Positions 1-7,340 of a DNA stretch of 10,615 bases are shown here, piece by piece (position 1 is the first letter of the stretch; each line of letters opens with the position of its first letter). The notes beneath the pieces are model-generated. The model saw only the letters and a list, made by a program, of their open reading frames with translations, did not search any database and was not told the DNA's origin. The stretch lies in contig JACDBF010000391.1 of NCBI GenBank assembly GCA_013695055.1, forward strand, positions 1 through 10,615, given 5' to 3'. The stretch is from Actinomycetota bacterium. GTDB taxonomy: Bacteria; Actinomycetota; CADDZG01; WHSQ01. The position numbers and the translations under genes are program-made.

Positions 1-2642
1 GCGTCTACCGCCAGCCGGAGCTCGGCCGCTAGATCGTCTTGCGGCGCTATGTCCTCGAGCTGGCGCAAGAGATCCATGAGCTGCTTGGTCGATCGCACGA
101 AGTCTCCGGCCGCGTCGTCCGGCCCCAGGACCTCTTCCAGGCTCGCATCGGAGGCCCAGGAATGGGCGCGCGAGGCGAACCCCGGGTCCGGCTCCCGGGT
201 GAGCTCGAGGCCGCCCCTAGCCTCTTCTTTGTGAATTGCCCTCCACAGCTTCATCAGCTCCACGAATGACCCGGCGCTGGAGCGAGTCGGCCAGTCGGCA
301 GTCACCTCGACTTCCGGCCCCCGGGCTTCGTAGACGAGCGTAGAGAGGACGGCCGCGAGGTCTGGGGCGCGCAGGTCGTCGAGCAGTCCCGTCTCGAGAG
401 CCTCGACGACCAACAGATCGGCCTCGTTGTAAACGCGCGCCAGCGTCTCTCCTTTGTCGGATAGAGACCATCCCTCTACGCAGCCGAAGCGAGCGAGCAC
501 TCCTAGCACCCGCTCGAAACGACGGGCGAGAGTCTGAGTCCGGCGTCCTATGCGCCCATCGATGCTCGAAACCTCTCGCTCCAGCCGCACCGCACGGTCG
601 GCGAAATGGAGGTGACGCGCTGCTTCGGGGCACTCGTGACAAGGATGCGCTTCGATCGCTGCGCGCAGCTCTTCGACACCCGCAGAGATGCGCTTAGTGG
701 CTTTAGCCTCGGGATCGACCTTGAGGCGGTCCAGCCTGCGAGCCAAGGCGCGGCGAGAGCGCGCATCACGGATCTGCAAGTCGGGCGGCAAGCGCATCTC
801 CGCAACAGGCCGAGGAGCCCTCGCGAAGTCGGAGACCGAAAAGCGCACTAGTGAGCGCTCCTGTGACAACGCGAGTATTCGAGGCGCGCGGTCCGATCTT
901 TTCCGCACGGCCTCGAGCACGACGTAGCGCCCTCTCCTCTTGCCCGTTGGGATGTCGATTACATCTCCCGGCTGCAATGCGTTGACGGCCCCGATGACGT
1001 ACATGCTCCTGTTGCGAGCGCGCTCGCCGGCCTCTTGATGCTCGAGGTCGGCAAGCTCACGCGCCAGCCGCGCGTACTCCTCGATGTCCCCCAAATCGCA
1101 ATGCATGCGCTCGCGATACGAGGACAGGTAGGCGTCGAGGCGCTCTCTCGTCTGCTCGAGCTGGACGACATCGCGGTCGGCTTGAAACTGCGCGAACGAT
1201 GAGTTGATCAGGTGCTCGGCTTCAGCTTGGTCGTAGTTGCGGACGAGATTGACCGCCATGTTGTAGGAGGGCAGAAAGGACGATTGCAACGGATAGGTCC
1301 GGGTCGAGGCAAGCCGCGAGATGGCATCGAAGCCCACGTAACGCTGCAGCAAGACGACGCAATGTCCGAGCTCGTCGATGCCCCTTCGTCCGGCCCGACC
1401 CGAGAGCTGCGTGTACTGGCCGGGTGTTATGAGCTCGTGCTTCTCGCCCGTGAACTTCATGAGACTTTCGATCACCACGGTTCGGGCAGGCATATTGATG
1501 CCCAACGAGAGGGTTTCGGTCGCAAACACGACCTTGACGAGTCCCTGGTTGAAGAGCGCTTCGACGGCTTCTTTGAAGGGCGGAATCATGCCCGCGTGAT
1601 GAGAAGAGATCCCCCGACGCAAGCCCTCTGCAAACGATTCGTAGCCGAGGACGTAGAGCTCTTCGGGAGAAAGATCCATGACCCGTTCGTCTAGCTGCTT
1701 GGTGATGATCCGTCGTTCGTCGGAAGTAGTCAGCCGGAGTCCATCGCGAATGCACTGCTTGACCGCGTCGTCGCAGCCGCGCCGGGAGAATATGAAGTAG
1801 ATCGCAGGGAGCATGTTCTCGACCCCCAGGCGGTCGATGACATCCGTTCTGAGAGGGGGCCTCGGTCTCTTGCGGTGCGGGCGCTTGCCTCCGCGCTGGG
1901 GCCGCTCGGCTCCGTGAGACTTGCGGCGCTCGAAGTCACGTCCGAGCGGGTTGGCGCCGACCTCTCCGTCCGGACGCTTTATGAACATGGGCAACAGCTC
2001 GTCGGCGGCGAAGTACCAGTGGCGGATGTCGACGGGCCGTCGATCTTCGATGATGACCTCGGTGCGGCCCCGGATGGTCTGAAGCCATTCGGCGAACTGC
2101 TCGGCGTTCGACACCGTGGCCGAGAGCGAGACGATCAAGACTTCCACGGGAAGGTGGATCAACACTTCCTCCCACACTCCACCGCGATATCGATCCTGAA
2201 GGTAGTGAACCTCGTCGAGCACGACATAACGCAGCCCATCGAGCGTGCGAGAGCCTTCATAGATCATGTTGCGCAGCACTTCGGTCGTCATGACGACGAT
2301 GGGAGCGTCGCCGTTGACGGAGTTGTCCCCGGTTAGAAGGCCCACGTCGGCGGAGCCGTGGATGCGCACGAAGTCGCCGTACTTCTGATTGGAGAGCGCC
2401 TTTATCGGGGTCGTGTAGAAGGTCTTGCCCCCGCGCCCCCGAGCCAGCCAGGCGGCGAACTCTCCGACGACCGTCTTGCCGGCCCCGGTCGGCGCCGCCA
2501 CGAGGACCGACGAGCCGTCCGCCAGGGCGCTGCAACCCCTTCGCTGGAAGGCGTCGAACTCGAATTCGTAGGTCGCTTCGAACGCCTCGACGGGGGACGC
2601 GGACGAGGCCCGAGGTTTAGCTGCCGCCGTTGGCCTCTCCAC
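1..2642 (-). CDS. helY: HelY, Ski2/Mtr4-like DEVH-box helicase (3' end missing)
   Basis: Superfamily 2 ATP-dependent helicase of the Ski2/Mtr4 type, the actinobacterial HelY family, cytoplasmic and presumed to unwind RNA or nucleic-acid duplexes. The minus-strand frame is open for 880 codons and leaves the window without a stop. Visible motifs are Walker A APTGAGKT (residues 50-57), TTPIKALSNQK (77-87), MTTEVLRNM (118-126), the DEVH box (143-146), SAT (174-176), FATETLSLGINMPA (373-386) and motif VI QLSGRAGRRGID (412-423). The C-terminal part carries HPCHECPE and other segments of the helical domain of this family. M. tuberculosis HelY is about 906 residues, so probably only a few tens of residues or fewer are missing. 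I chose GTG 2642 because the homologous N-terminus (EFDAFQRRGCSAL) begins soon after it and there is no in-frame ATG nearby. GGGAG lies only 3 nt upstream, which is tight. The start overlaps the end of the upstream membrane-protein gene by 26 nt, suggesting coupling. An arginine-rich stretch (about 223-265) lies between the two RecA-like lobes. Confidence 0.93.
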   Translation of the reverse strand, partial: MERPTAAAKPRASSASPVEAFEATYEFEFDAFQRRGCSALADGSSVLVAAPTGAGKTVVGEFAAWLARGRGGKTFYTTPIKALSNQKYGDFVRIHGSADVGLLTGDNSVNGDAPIVVMTTEVLRNMIYEGSRTLDGLRYVVLDEVHYLQDRYRGGVWEEVLIHLPVEVLIVSLSATVSNAEQFAEWLQTIRGRTEVIIEDRRPVDIRHWYFAADELLPMFIKRPDGEVGANPLGRDFERRKSHGAERPQRGGKRPHRKRPRPPLRTDVIDRLGVENMLPAIYFIFSRRGCDDAVKQCIRDGLRLTTSDERRIITKQLDERVMDLSPEELYVLGYESFAEGLRRGISSHHAGMIPPFKEAVEALFNQGLVKVVFATETLSLGINMPARTVVIESLMKFTGEKHELITPGQYTQLSGRAGRRGIDELGHCVVLLQRYVGFDAISRLASTRTYPLQSSFLPSYNMAVNLVRNYDQAEAEHLINSSFAQFQADRDVVQLEQTRERLDAYLSSYRERMHCDLGDIEEYARLARELADLEHQEAGERARNRSMYVIGAVNALQPGDVIDIPTGKRRGRYVVLEAVRKRSDRAPRILALSQERSLVRFSVSDFARAPRPVAEMRLPPDLQIRDARSRRALARRLDRLKVDPEAKATKRISAGVEELRAAIEAHPCHECPEAARHLHFADRAVRLEREVSSIDGRIGRRTQTLARRFERVLGVLARFGCVEGWSLSDKGETLARVYNEADLLVVEALETGLLDDLRAPDLAAVLSTLVYEARGPEVEVTADWPTRSSAGSFVELMKLWRAIHKEEARGGLELTREPDPGFASRAHSWASDASLEEVLGPDDAAGDFVRSTKQLMDLLRQLEDIAPQDDLAAELRLAVD

Positions 2643-3435
2643 CGGCTCCCGAGCCGTTCCCGCCGGAGCCTCCGCCACCCTGATCCTCGGCCCCGCCGCC
2701 CTGATCCTCGGTCCCGCCGCCCGAGCCGTTCCCTCCGCCCGAGCCGTTCCCTCCGCCGGGCTGGGCGCCGGTCGGAGCCGGAAGGCTCGGAGGAAGCAAC
2801 GCCGACGGTCTGAGATCGGCGTCCGCCCGTTCGGCATCGAGCAGCTCGGTTGCTGTGAGCCACACCTGGCTGGCGGAGTCGCGCTGTTCGCCCGCCCGCG
2901 CCAGCAGGTTGGACTGAGGCGTGCCGTCGATCTCGGTGGCGGTGCGGTAGGTCTTGGCGGCCCCCTCATAGAGCAGGACCGATTGCAAAAAGAGCTGGTT
3001 GGCCGACCGGGCGCTGGAGGGTGGCAGCCCTCCGGTGATCCGTGCCTCGGCGGCCTCGAGGGCCTTGGTCCAGCCGGTCGCGTTCTCGGCCAGGGCGGCG
3101 GTGTCTTTCGAGTCCTCTAGGGAGGAGGGCGCAGTGCTCATCGCCCCCGTCGAGGCACGCATGCCCTGCAGGATGCCCCGGATCTGGCCGGTGTAGTCGT
3201 CGAGAGCCTCCTGGCCGGCTGCTGAGTTTCCGGAATCTGATTGGGAGGTGGCGATCGCAGCAATGATCCCGCCCAGCAGCACGATCACCACGATGCCGGC
3301 GAGGGCCCGGCCCGGGCCCGTCCGGTACCACGCCGGTTTACGGCGCGGCTGAACGACGGGCCGCGGGGCCGCCGCCGGGCGGCGACGCCCCTGGCTCCCC
3401 CGCTGCTGTGACTTCCTCTTTCCCTTTAGGGCCAT
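2617..3435 (-). CDS. Single-pass membrane protein with Gly-rich repeat tail, function unknown
   Basis: A 272-residue protein I do not recognise. The first 43 residues are very basic (many Arg and Lys, with Pro and Gln). One hydrophobic segment follows at about residues 44-63 (ALAGIVVIVLLGGIIAAIAT), so by the positive-inside rule the N-terminus should be cytoplasmic and the rest exported. The middle part (about 70-215) looks helical and Ala/Glu/Leu-rich, with no cysteines and no catalytic motif visible to me. The tail (about 218-272) is low-complexity, built from GGGNGS and EDQGGG(A/T) units, and resembles a flexible or cell-wall-spanning region. It starts 37 nt after the tatC stop with ATG and no clear ribosome-binding site, and its 3' end overlaps the helY start, so it probably belongs to the same transcript. 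M. tuberculosis also has a small membrane protein beside helY (Rv2091c), but I cannot show homology. Confidence is high that it is a gene and low about role. Confidence 0.8.
   Translation of the reverse strand: MALKGKRKSQQRGSQGRRRPAAAPRPVVQPRRKPAWYRTGPGRALAGIVVIVLLGGIIAAIATSQSDSGNSAAGQEALDDYTGQIRGILQGMRASTGAMSTAPSSLEDSKDTAALAENATGWTKALEAAEARITGGLPPSSARSANQLFLQSVLLYEGAAKTYRTATEIDGTPQSNLLARAGEQRDSASQVWLTATELLDAERADADLRPSALLPPSLPAPTGAQPGGGNGSGGGNGSGGGTEDQGGGAEDQGGGGSGGNGSGAGGEANGGS
2680..2758. repeat. Short in-frame tandem repeats encoding Gly-rich tail
   Basis: There are two neighbouring tandem duplications inside the membrane-protein gene. A 21-base period gives two near-identical copies beginning CTGATCCTCGG at 2680 and 2701 (they differ at one base of the first 20). 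An 18-base period gives two copies of GAGCCGTTCCCTCCGCC at 2723 and 2741. Both periods are multiples of three, so copy-number change keeps the reading frame. A related, diverged GAGCCGTTCCCGCCGGAGC copy sits at about 2651. They encode the EDQGGG and GGGNGS units. Confidence 0.8.
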
Positions 3436-3472
3436 TTGCCGAAGGCTATAACGGCGGGCTTGTGGGCGACCG

Positions 3473-4285
3473 TCACCCGCTCGGGGCCGCCGCGGCTCGC
3501 CTCTTCATGACCTGGGCGAGGATGATGATGGTCAGCTCGTAGAGGCCGTAAAGAGGCAGCGCCATGATCGACATGGTGTAGGGGTCTTGGCTCGGGGTGA
3601 CGACCGCGGCGAGCACGAAGATCGCCACGAGAGCGACCTTTCTCTGCGCTCGCAGCTGCTCCACGGTGACGGCCCCCACCAAGCCGAGAAAGATGAGCAC
3701 GAGAGGCAGCTGGAAAGTGACCCCAAACGCGATGAGGATGAGGCCCACGAAGTTCAGGTACTCCTCGGCCCCGAGTATCGGGATGAGCCCTCCACCCAGC
3801 TCGATCAGAAACTCGACGCCCTTGGGGAGGGTGAGATAGGCAAAAGTTGTGCCGATGCTGAACAGAATGATCGAGGAGAACAGAAACGGCAGCGAATAGC
3901 GCTTCTCCTTGAGAGTGAGCGCCGGCACGATGAACGCATAAAGGTTGTACAGCCACACGGGAGAGGTCAGCGCGATTCCCACGAGCGCCGTGAGCTTGAG
4001 GCGGAACTGAAAGGCGCCCGTGATCCTGAAGAAGTTGAGATCGCAACCCTGGGGGCCGAGGAGATCCCGTGGTACCTGGCAGAGAGGATCCTTCAGGAAG
4101 TTCAGCAGGGGCTCGTAGAAGAAGAACGCCGCGCCCGATATCACCACGAAGGCCACGAGCGAGACCATTATGCGAGAGCGCAGCTCGTGCAGGTGGTCGA
4201 CGACGGTCATGGCGACCCGCTTCCGGCGCTCCTTGCGCCTCCTGAGACGCAGCCGCCGGCGACGGGTTTCCGTCGCCTCGCTCAC
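3473..4285 (-). CDS. tatC: TatC, twin-arginine translocase receptor subunit
   Basis: TatC is the polytopic inner-membrane subunit that binds the twin-arginine signal peptide of folded proteins and recruits TatA/TatB. The 270-residue product has an unusually arginine/lysine-rich cytoplasmic N-terminus (residues 8-23), then the family signature HLHELRSRI (31-39). About six hydrophobic helices follow, with PVWLYNLYAFIVPAL (109-123), LKEKR (125-129), LPKGVEFL (153-160), YLNFVGL and the late TPSQDPYTMSIMALPLYGLYEL segment. Conserved acidic positions corresponding to E. coli E15, E103 and D211 are present as E34, E127 and the Asp of TPSQD. The position matching intramembrane E170 of E. coli appears to be Gln192 (FGVTFQLPL), my alignment from memory. 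The start is GTG 4285, overlapping the upstream tatA/B stop in a GTGA 4-base junction, typical of translational coupling. Length is close to actinobacterial TatC. Confidence 0.96.
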   Translation of the reverse strand: MSEATETRRRRLRLRRRKERRKRVAMTVVDHLHELRSRIMVSLVAFVVISGAAFFFYEPLLNFLKDPLCQVPRDLLGPQGCDLNFFRITGAFQFRLKLTALVGIALTSPVWLYNLYAFIVPALTLKEKRYSLPFLFSSIILFSIGTTFAYLTLPKGVEFLIELGGGLIPILGAEEYLNFVGLILIAFGVTFQLPLVLIFLGLVGAVTVEQLRAQRKVALVAIFVLAAVVTPSQDPYTMSIMALPLYGLYELTIIILAQVMKRRAAAAPSG

Positions 4286-4713
4286 CGGTTGTGATCCTGG
4301 TCTGTGCTATCGGCGTCTGGACTCGGATCTTCCAGAGGTCTTCCCCGAAGTGACGACGACTTCGATGTGGTTGGGGCCTCGACCTTCGCGTCCGAGTTGA
4401 GGCGCGCCAGGTCGTGCTCGACGGCGTCGTTGTCGCCGCTGGAAGCGCGCTCCTCTTTCGACGAAGCACTGCCGGCCGCACCGGTGGCGGCGGTGGGAAG
4501 GGCCCCCGCTACCGGACTCTTGGAGCGAGGCTCGTCATCGTCTGTCATGTCGATGCCCGACTGGAACTCGTCTTTCACATCCGAGGCCATGCGCTTGAGC
4601 TGATTCGCGGTGCGTCCCACGGTGCGGGCGATCTCGGGAAGCTTTTCGGGGCCAAACACGATGAGAGCGACCACCAAGACGATCATGATCTCTAGTGGTC
4701 CTATTGATGGCAT
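4282..4713 (-). CDS. tatA/tatB: Twin-arginine translocase TatA/TatB-family subunit
   Basis: Small Tat component, 143 residues, with one N-terminal membrane helix and an amphipathic helix. The N-terminus reads MPSIGPLEIMIVLVVALIVF, followed by the hinge FGPEKLPEIARTVG (about 20-33) and a charged amphipathic stretch (NQLKRMASDVKDEF). The rest is a polar, probably disordered tail rich in Asp, Glu, Ser and Pro. Glu8 and the Gly-Pro before KLP are usual in TatB, while the sequence context next to tatC in mycobacteria is tatA. I therefore leave the paralogue undecided. Only one such gene is present here, so a second TatA/B subunit, if needed, must lie elsewhere in the genome. It lies 57 nt after the zinc-ribbon gene and its stop overlaps the tatC start by 4 nt. 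No strong Shine-Dalgarno sequence precedes the ATG. Confidence 0.93.
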   Translation of the reverse strand: MPSIGPLEIMIVLVVALIVFGPEKLPEIARTVGRTANQLKRMASDVKDEFQSGIDMTDDDEPRSKSPVAGALPTAATGAAGSASSKEERASSGDNDAVEHDLARLNSDAKVEAPTTSKSSSLRGRPLEDPSPDADSTDQDHNR

Positions 4714-4745
4714 GTGGGCAGTCTAGAGGGCCGTGCTCGCTACCA

Positions 4746-4765
4746 GGCGGCGCTTGGAGGCCGCC
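4746..4765. other. Small GC-rich inverted repeat between zinc-ribbon gene and tatA/B
   Basis: GGCGGC (4746-4751) and GCCGCC (4760-4765) can form a perfect 6-bp stem with an 8-base loop in the 57-nt gap. On the minus-strand transcript it is not followed by a T-run, so it does not look like a classical intrinsic terminator. It could be an mRNA processing or attenuation element, or chance in GC-rich DNA. Confidence 0.3.
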
Positions 4766-4770
4766 CCGGG

Positions 4771-5100
4771 TCAGACTCCCTGCGGTCCGACGAGCTGCTC
4801 GAACCAGTTGGTCCTTTGCAACATCTCGTGAAACTCGAGGAGATCGTTGTGCGTGATCGGGGGGCCGGTGTGGATCTCGAGTGCCTCGGCGGGAACGTGC
4901 ACCGGGACGGGAACCACTCCGCCGGACAACAGCAGCCGAACGACTCGTTCGTCGGCCGGCTTCTCGATGAAGTCAGCGCAGTCCGGACAAGTGAAGCCAT
5001 ACGTGTTGACGGCTCTGGTTGCGCCGATGCGCAGCAGGATGTCGTCGGCGGTAAGATCTACTTCTCCACATCCTGGGCAAGTCGCCTTGATGGTGGTCAT
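4771..5100 (-). CDS. Small zinc-ribbon-like protein, function unknown
   Basis: A 109-residue soluble protein with two cysteine pairs, CPGC at residues 8-11 and CPDC at 38-41, spaced as in a rubredoxin-like or zinc-ribbon knuckle pair, which would bind one zinc ion. The rest is acidic and hydrophobic, with KPADERVVRLLLSGGV (about 47-62) and a C-terminal ITHNDLLEFHEML segment. I recall similar short actinobacterial proteins annotated only as hypothetical, and I cannot name a family. The start ATG 5100 is supported by a good Shine-Dalgarno sequence (GAGAGGG at 5109-5115, 8 nt upstream). It is the first minus-strand gene after the divergent intergenic region and precedes tatA/B by 57 nt, so it may lead the tat-helY transcript. 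No membrane segment or signal peptide is seen. Being a real gene is likely; function is unknown. Confidence 0.8.
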   Translation of the reverse strand: MTTIKATCPGCGEVDLTADDILLRIGATRAVNTYGFTCPDCADFIEKPADERVVRLLLSGGVVPVPVHVPAEALEIHTGPPITHNDLLEFHEMLQRTNWFEQLVGPQGV

Positions 5101-5240
5101 CGCATGAACCCTCTCAGTGTGAGCCTTGTTCCTGCCAGCTTTATCGGCGTTCGGGTCACAAGGTTTAGTGCTCTAGTCACTTGTGCGTAGAGTGGCTTTT
5201 GCGCATTCAATAGGGGCGCTTGCCGGACCGATGACAAGGG
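5101..5240. promoter_or_regulatory. Divergent intergenic region (kinase vs zinc-ribbon/tat unit)
   Basis: These 140 bases separate the minus-strand zinc-ribbon gene from the plus-strand histidine kinase and must contain the promoters for both, unless the minus-strand unit is transcribed from further away. The stretch 5135-5215 is less GC-rich than its surroundings. For the kinase, TTGTGC at 5181-5186 and TTCAAT at 5206-5211 are a weak -35/-10 candidate with a long 19-nt spacer. I saw no convincing match to the PafBC-dependent (RecA-independent) damage motif and no long palindrome that would mark an operator. The location is sound, but individual promoter elements are not established. Confidence 0.4.
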
Positions 5241-7292
5241 ATGCCCTTTTTCTCGCGCTCGGCGGACCTGCCCCACAACCCGGACAGATGGAAGCAGGCT
5301 CTCGAGGCCGTCCTCGAAGTCAACGACATCGCGTCTTCTGCCGCCGCGCTCCCCAACTCCATCCACGCGATGCTCGGGGTGGCCGTCGGGCTGCTGGGCG
5401 CCGAGCAAGGCTCGATCATGCTGATGGAAGATGGCGGAACGACGCTCTCGCTGGTGGCCTCACACGGGCTCCCTCAAGAGGTGCCTCTGGGTCATCGACT
5501 CACCGTAGGAGAAAGCGTTGCCGGTCGCGTGCTGGCGACCGGAAAGCCGCTCCTACTGGGCGATGTAGACCGGGACGCGTTCGTGAACTACGTTCCGAAA
5601 GCGCGTTCGATCGCCTCGAGCGTCGTGGTTCCGCTGCGCGTGCAGGGGCGCGTGATCGGCGTGTTGAACCTCGCCACAGCGAAGCCGTCCTCCGCGTTCA
5701 CCGAGGAAGACCTGCGCGTGGCCCAGCTGTTTGCGGATCAGGCTGCGGGCGTGATTCACAGGACGAGCCTGCACGAGCGCGCCGAACGTCGCTCCTCCGA
5801 CCTCATGGCCCTCGTCGAAGCCAGCAAGGGTTTGCTGGGGGCTCTCGATATCGAGTCGCTGCTGAGACACATCCTCGACGGCGGAACGCGACTCGCCGGC
5901 GCTCAGGACGGATTCGTATGTTTGTTCGACACCGACACCGGAGCCATCGACCGTGGAGTTTTTCGAGGTTTCGACAAACCCGCTATTCGCGCCATCATGT
6001 CGCACTCTAAGGTTCAACATGCAATCGATTACACAGAAGTAGCCTACGTGCAACATGACTTTCCCCAGAGCCTGGCGGCCGTCGGCATTCGCACGGGCCG
6101 GGGCACAAGGGGCGCGCTGGTAATCGCCCCCGACCCGCAGCTCATGACCGATCGCGGCGACTTGCTCATGGCCTACGGCCAGCAATGCGCCAGCGCCATC
6201 GGGGCCGCCGAGCTCTACTCCGTGATCGAGCGAAAAGAATCTGAGCTCGCATCCATCATCCAAGCCGTGCCGAACCCGATCGTGCTCGTCGACTCACGGG
6301 CCCGCATCGTCGCCTTGAATCCGGCAGCGGAGGGCCTCTTTGGCGTGTCCGCCTCCTTCTCTGCGGGCGCAGTGGTCACCGGGACCCTCGGAAACGAAGA
6401 GGTCGAGCAGCTTCTCTCGGGGGAGGGCGAGCTCCAAACCGAGCTCATTGCCGGCAGCCCGGCCCACACCTTCAAGGTCCGGGTCACGGACGTGCGCGTG
6501 CCGGGCGCGCCGATGGGGCGAGTACTGATAATGGACGACGTCACTCCCGAACGCGAGATGGCCCAGACGCAGCGCGATTTCGTGGCCATGATCGGACACG
6601 AGCTCAGGACTCCGCTGACGATCATCAGAGGATTTGCGCGCACGCTGCTCAATCGCATCGAAACGGCCTCGCCCGCCGAGTCGCTCGAAGCCCTTACCAC
6701 CATCGATGCCAAGTCCGTGGAGCTGGCCCGGCTCATCGAAGACCTGCTGTACGTCTCCAAGATCGAGGCCCGGGAGGCGGCGCTCAAGTTCGAAGAGGTG
6801 GACATCGGCTCGTTGTGCAACGCGGTCACCGACGATCTGATCCAGCATCACCAGGACCGTGAGGTCATGCTCGACATCCCGGGATCGCTCGAGTGGCCGT
6901 GCGACAAGACCAAGGTTGGCCTCATCCTCAGGCATCTGATAACCAACGCCCTCAAGTACTCGGGCGCCCCCGATCCGGTGATCGTGCGCGTCACGAGCGA
7001 GGATGACGAGCTGCGCGTGGACGTCATCGACAAAGGTGAGGGCCTGGTGTCATCCGACATCCCCCACATCTTCGAGCGCTTCCGCCAGCTAGACAGCTCC
7101 TCGACCCGCGAGCGGGGCGGGACCGGCGTCGGGCTCTATCTCTGCGCCCAGCTCGTGAAGGTGCACGGCGGGCGAATATGGGTCGACTCGACCTGGGGCA
7201 AAGGCTCGACGTTCTCGTTCTCGCTCCCCCATCGGGCCCTTGGCCGCAAGGTCGTTCACCTGCGGGGGCCGCAGGCGCAGCAAACGGCCTAA
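5241..7292 (+). CDS. Cytosolic GAF-GAF-PAS sensor histidine kinase
   Basis: A 683-residue histidine kinase with no membrane helix, hence a cytoplasmic sensor. Domains in order are: a GAF domain (about 24-175, with GESVAGRVLATGKPLLLGDV and VVPLRVQGRVIGVLNL); a second, more divergent GAF-like domain (about 187-333); a PAS domain (about 337-440, with VDSRARIVALNPAAEGLFG); a HisKA dimerisation domain with phospho-acceptor His453 in FVAMIGHELRTPLT; and an HATPase_c domain with N box Asn569 (LITNALKYSG), G1 box DKGEG (597-601), FERFRQ and G2 box GGTGVGLYL (about 627-635). All catalytic boxes look intact. The ligands of the GAF and PAS domains cannot be told from sequence. ATG 5241 is the only reasonable start, since an in-frame stop lies just upstream (5232-5234); AAGGG directly abuts it, so the ribosome-binding site is poor. 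No response regulator is adjacent. The gene runs opposite to its neighbours and converges on pafC with a 48-nt gap. Confidence 0.94.
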   Translation: MPFFSRSADLPHNPDRWKQALEAVLEVNDIASSAAALPNSIHAMLGVAVGLLGAEQGSIMLMEDGGTTLSLVASHGLPQEVPLGHRLTVGESVAGRVLATGKPLLLGDVDRDAFVNYVPKARSIASSVVVPLRVQGRVIGVLNLATAKPSSAFTEEDLRVAQLFADQAAGVIHRTSLHERAERRSSDLMALVEASKGLLGALDIESLLRHILDGGTRLAGAQDGFVCLFDTDTGAIDRGVFRGFDKPAIRAIMSHSKVQHAIDYTEVAYVQHDFPQSLAAVGIRTGRGTRGALVIAPDPQLMTDRGDLLMAYGQQCASAIGAAELYSVIERKESELASIIQAVPNPIVLVDSRARIVALNPAAEGLFGVSASFSAGAVVTGTLGNEEVEQLLSGEGELQTELIAGSPAHTFKVRVTDVRVPGAPMGRVLIMDDVTPEREMAQTQRDFVAMIGHELRTPLTIIRGFARTLLNRIETASPAESLEALTTIDAKSVELARLIEDLLYVSKIEAREAALKFEEVDIGSLCNAVTDDLIQHHQDREVMLDIPGSLEWPCDKTKVGLILRHLITNALKYSGAPDPVIVRVTSEDDELRVDVIDKGEGLVSSDIPHIFERFRQLDSSSTRERGGTGVGLYLCAQLVKVHGGRIWVDSTWGKGSTFSFSLPHRALGRKVVHLRGPQAQQTA

Positions 7293-7340
7293 AGACGTCG
7301 TCCTGAGGCGTCACGCCCAGGGCCTCGGCCTGCCCGCCGG

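Noticed and set aside
1222..2535. Several medium open frames on both strands at 1212-2535
   Set aside because: They fall inside the continuous 880-codon helY frame, which carries all helicase motifs; these are shadows in other frames.
3587..4294. A 235-codon plus-strand open frame opposite tatC
   Set aside because: Its highly charged Glu/Arg/His-rich translation is the mirror of a membrane-protein gene; TatC on the minus strand is certain.
5101..5240. A PafBC-dependent damage promoter upstream of the zinc-ribbon gene or the kinase
   Set aside because: No stretch matched the TTGTCRGTG-spacer-TAnnnT pattern reported for mycobacterial PafBC promoters on either strand.
7293..7340. Possible terminator hairpin between the convergent kinase and pafC genes
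   Set aside because: The GC-rich CAGGGCCTCGGCCTG has only short imperfect arms with a tiny loop and no T-run on either strand, so I cannot support it.
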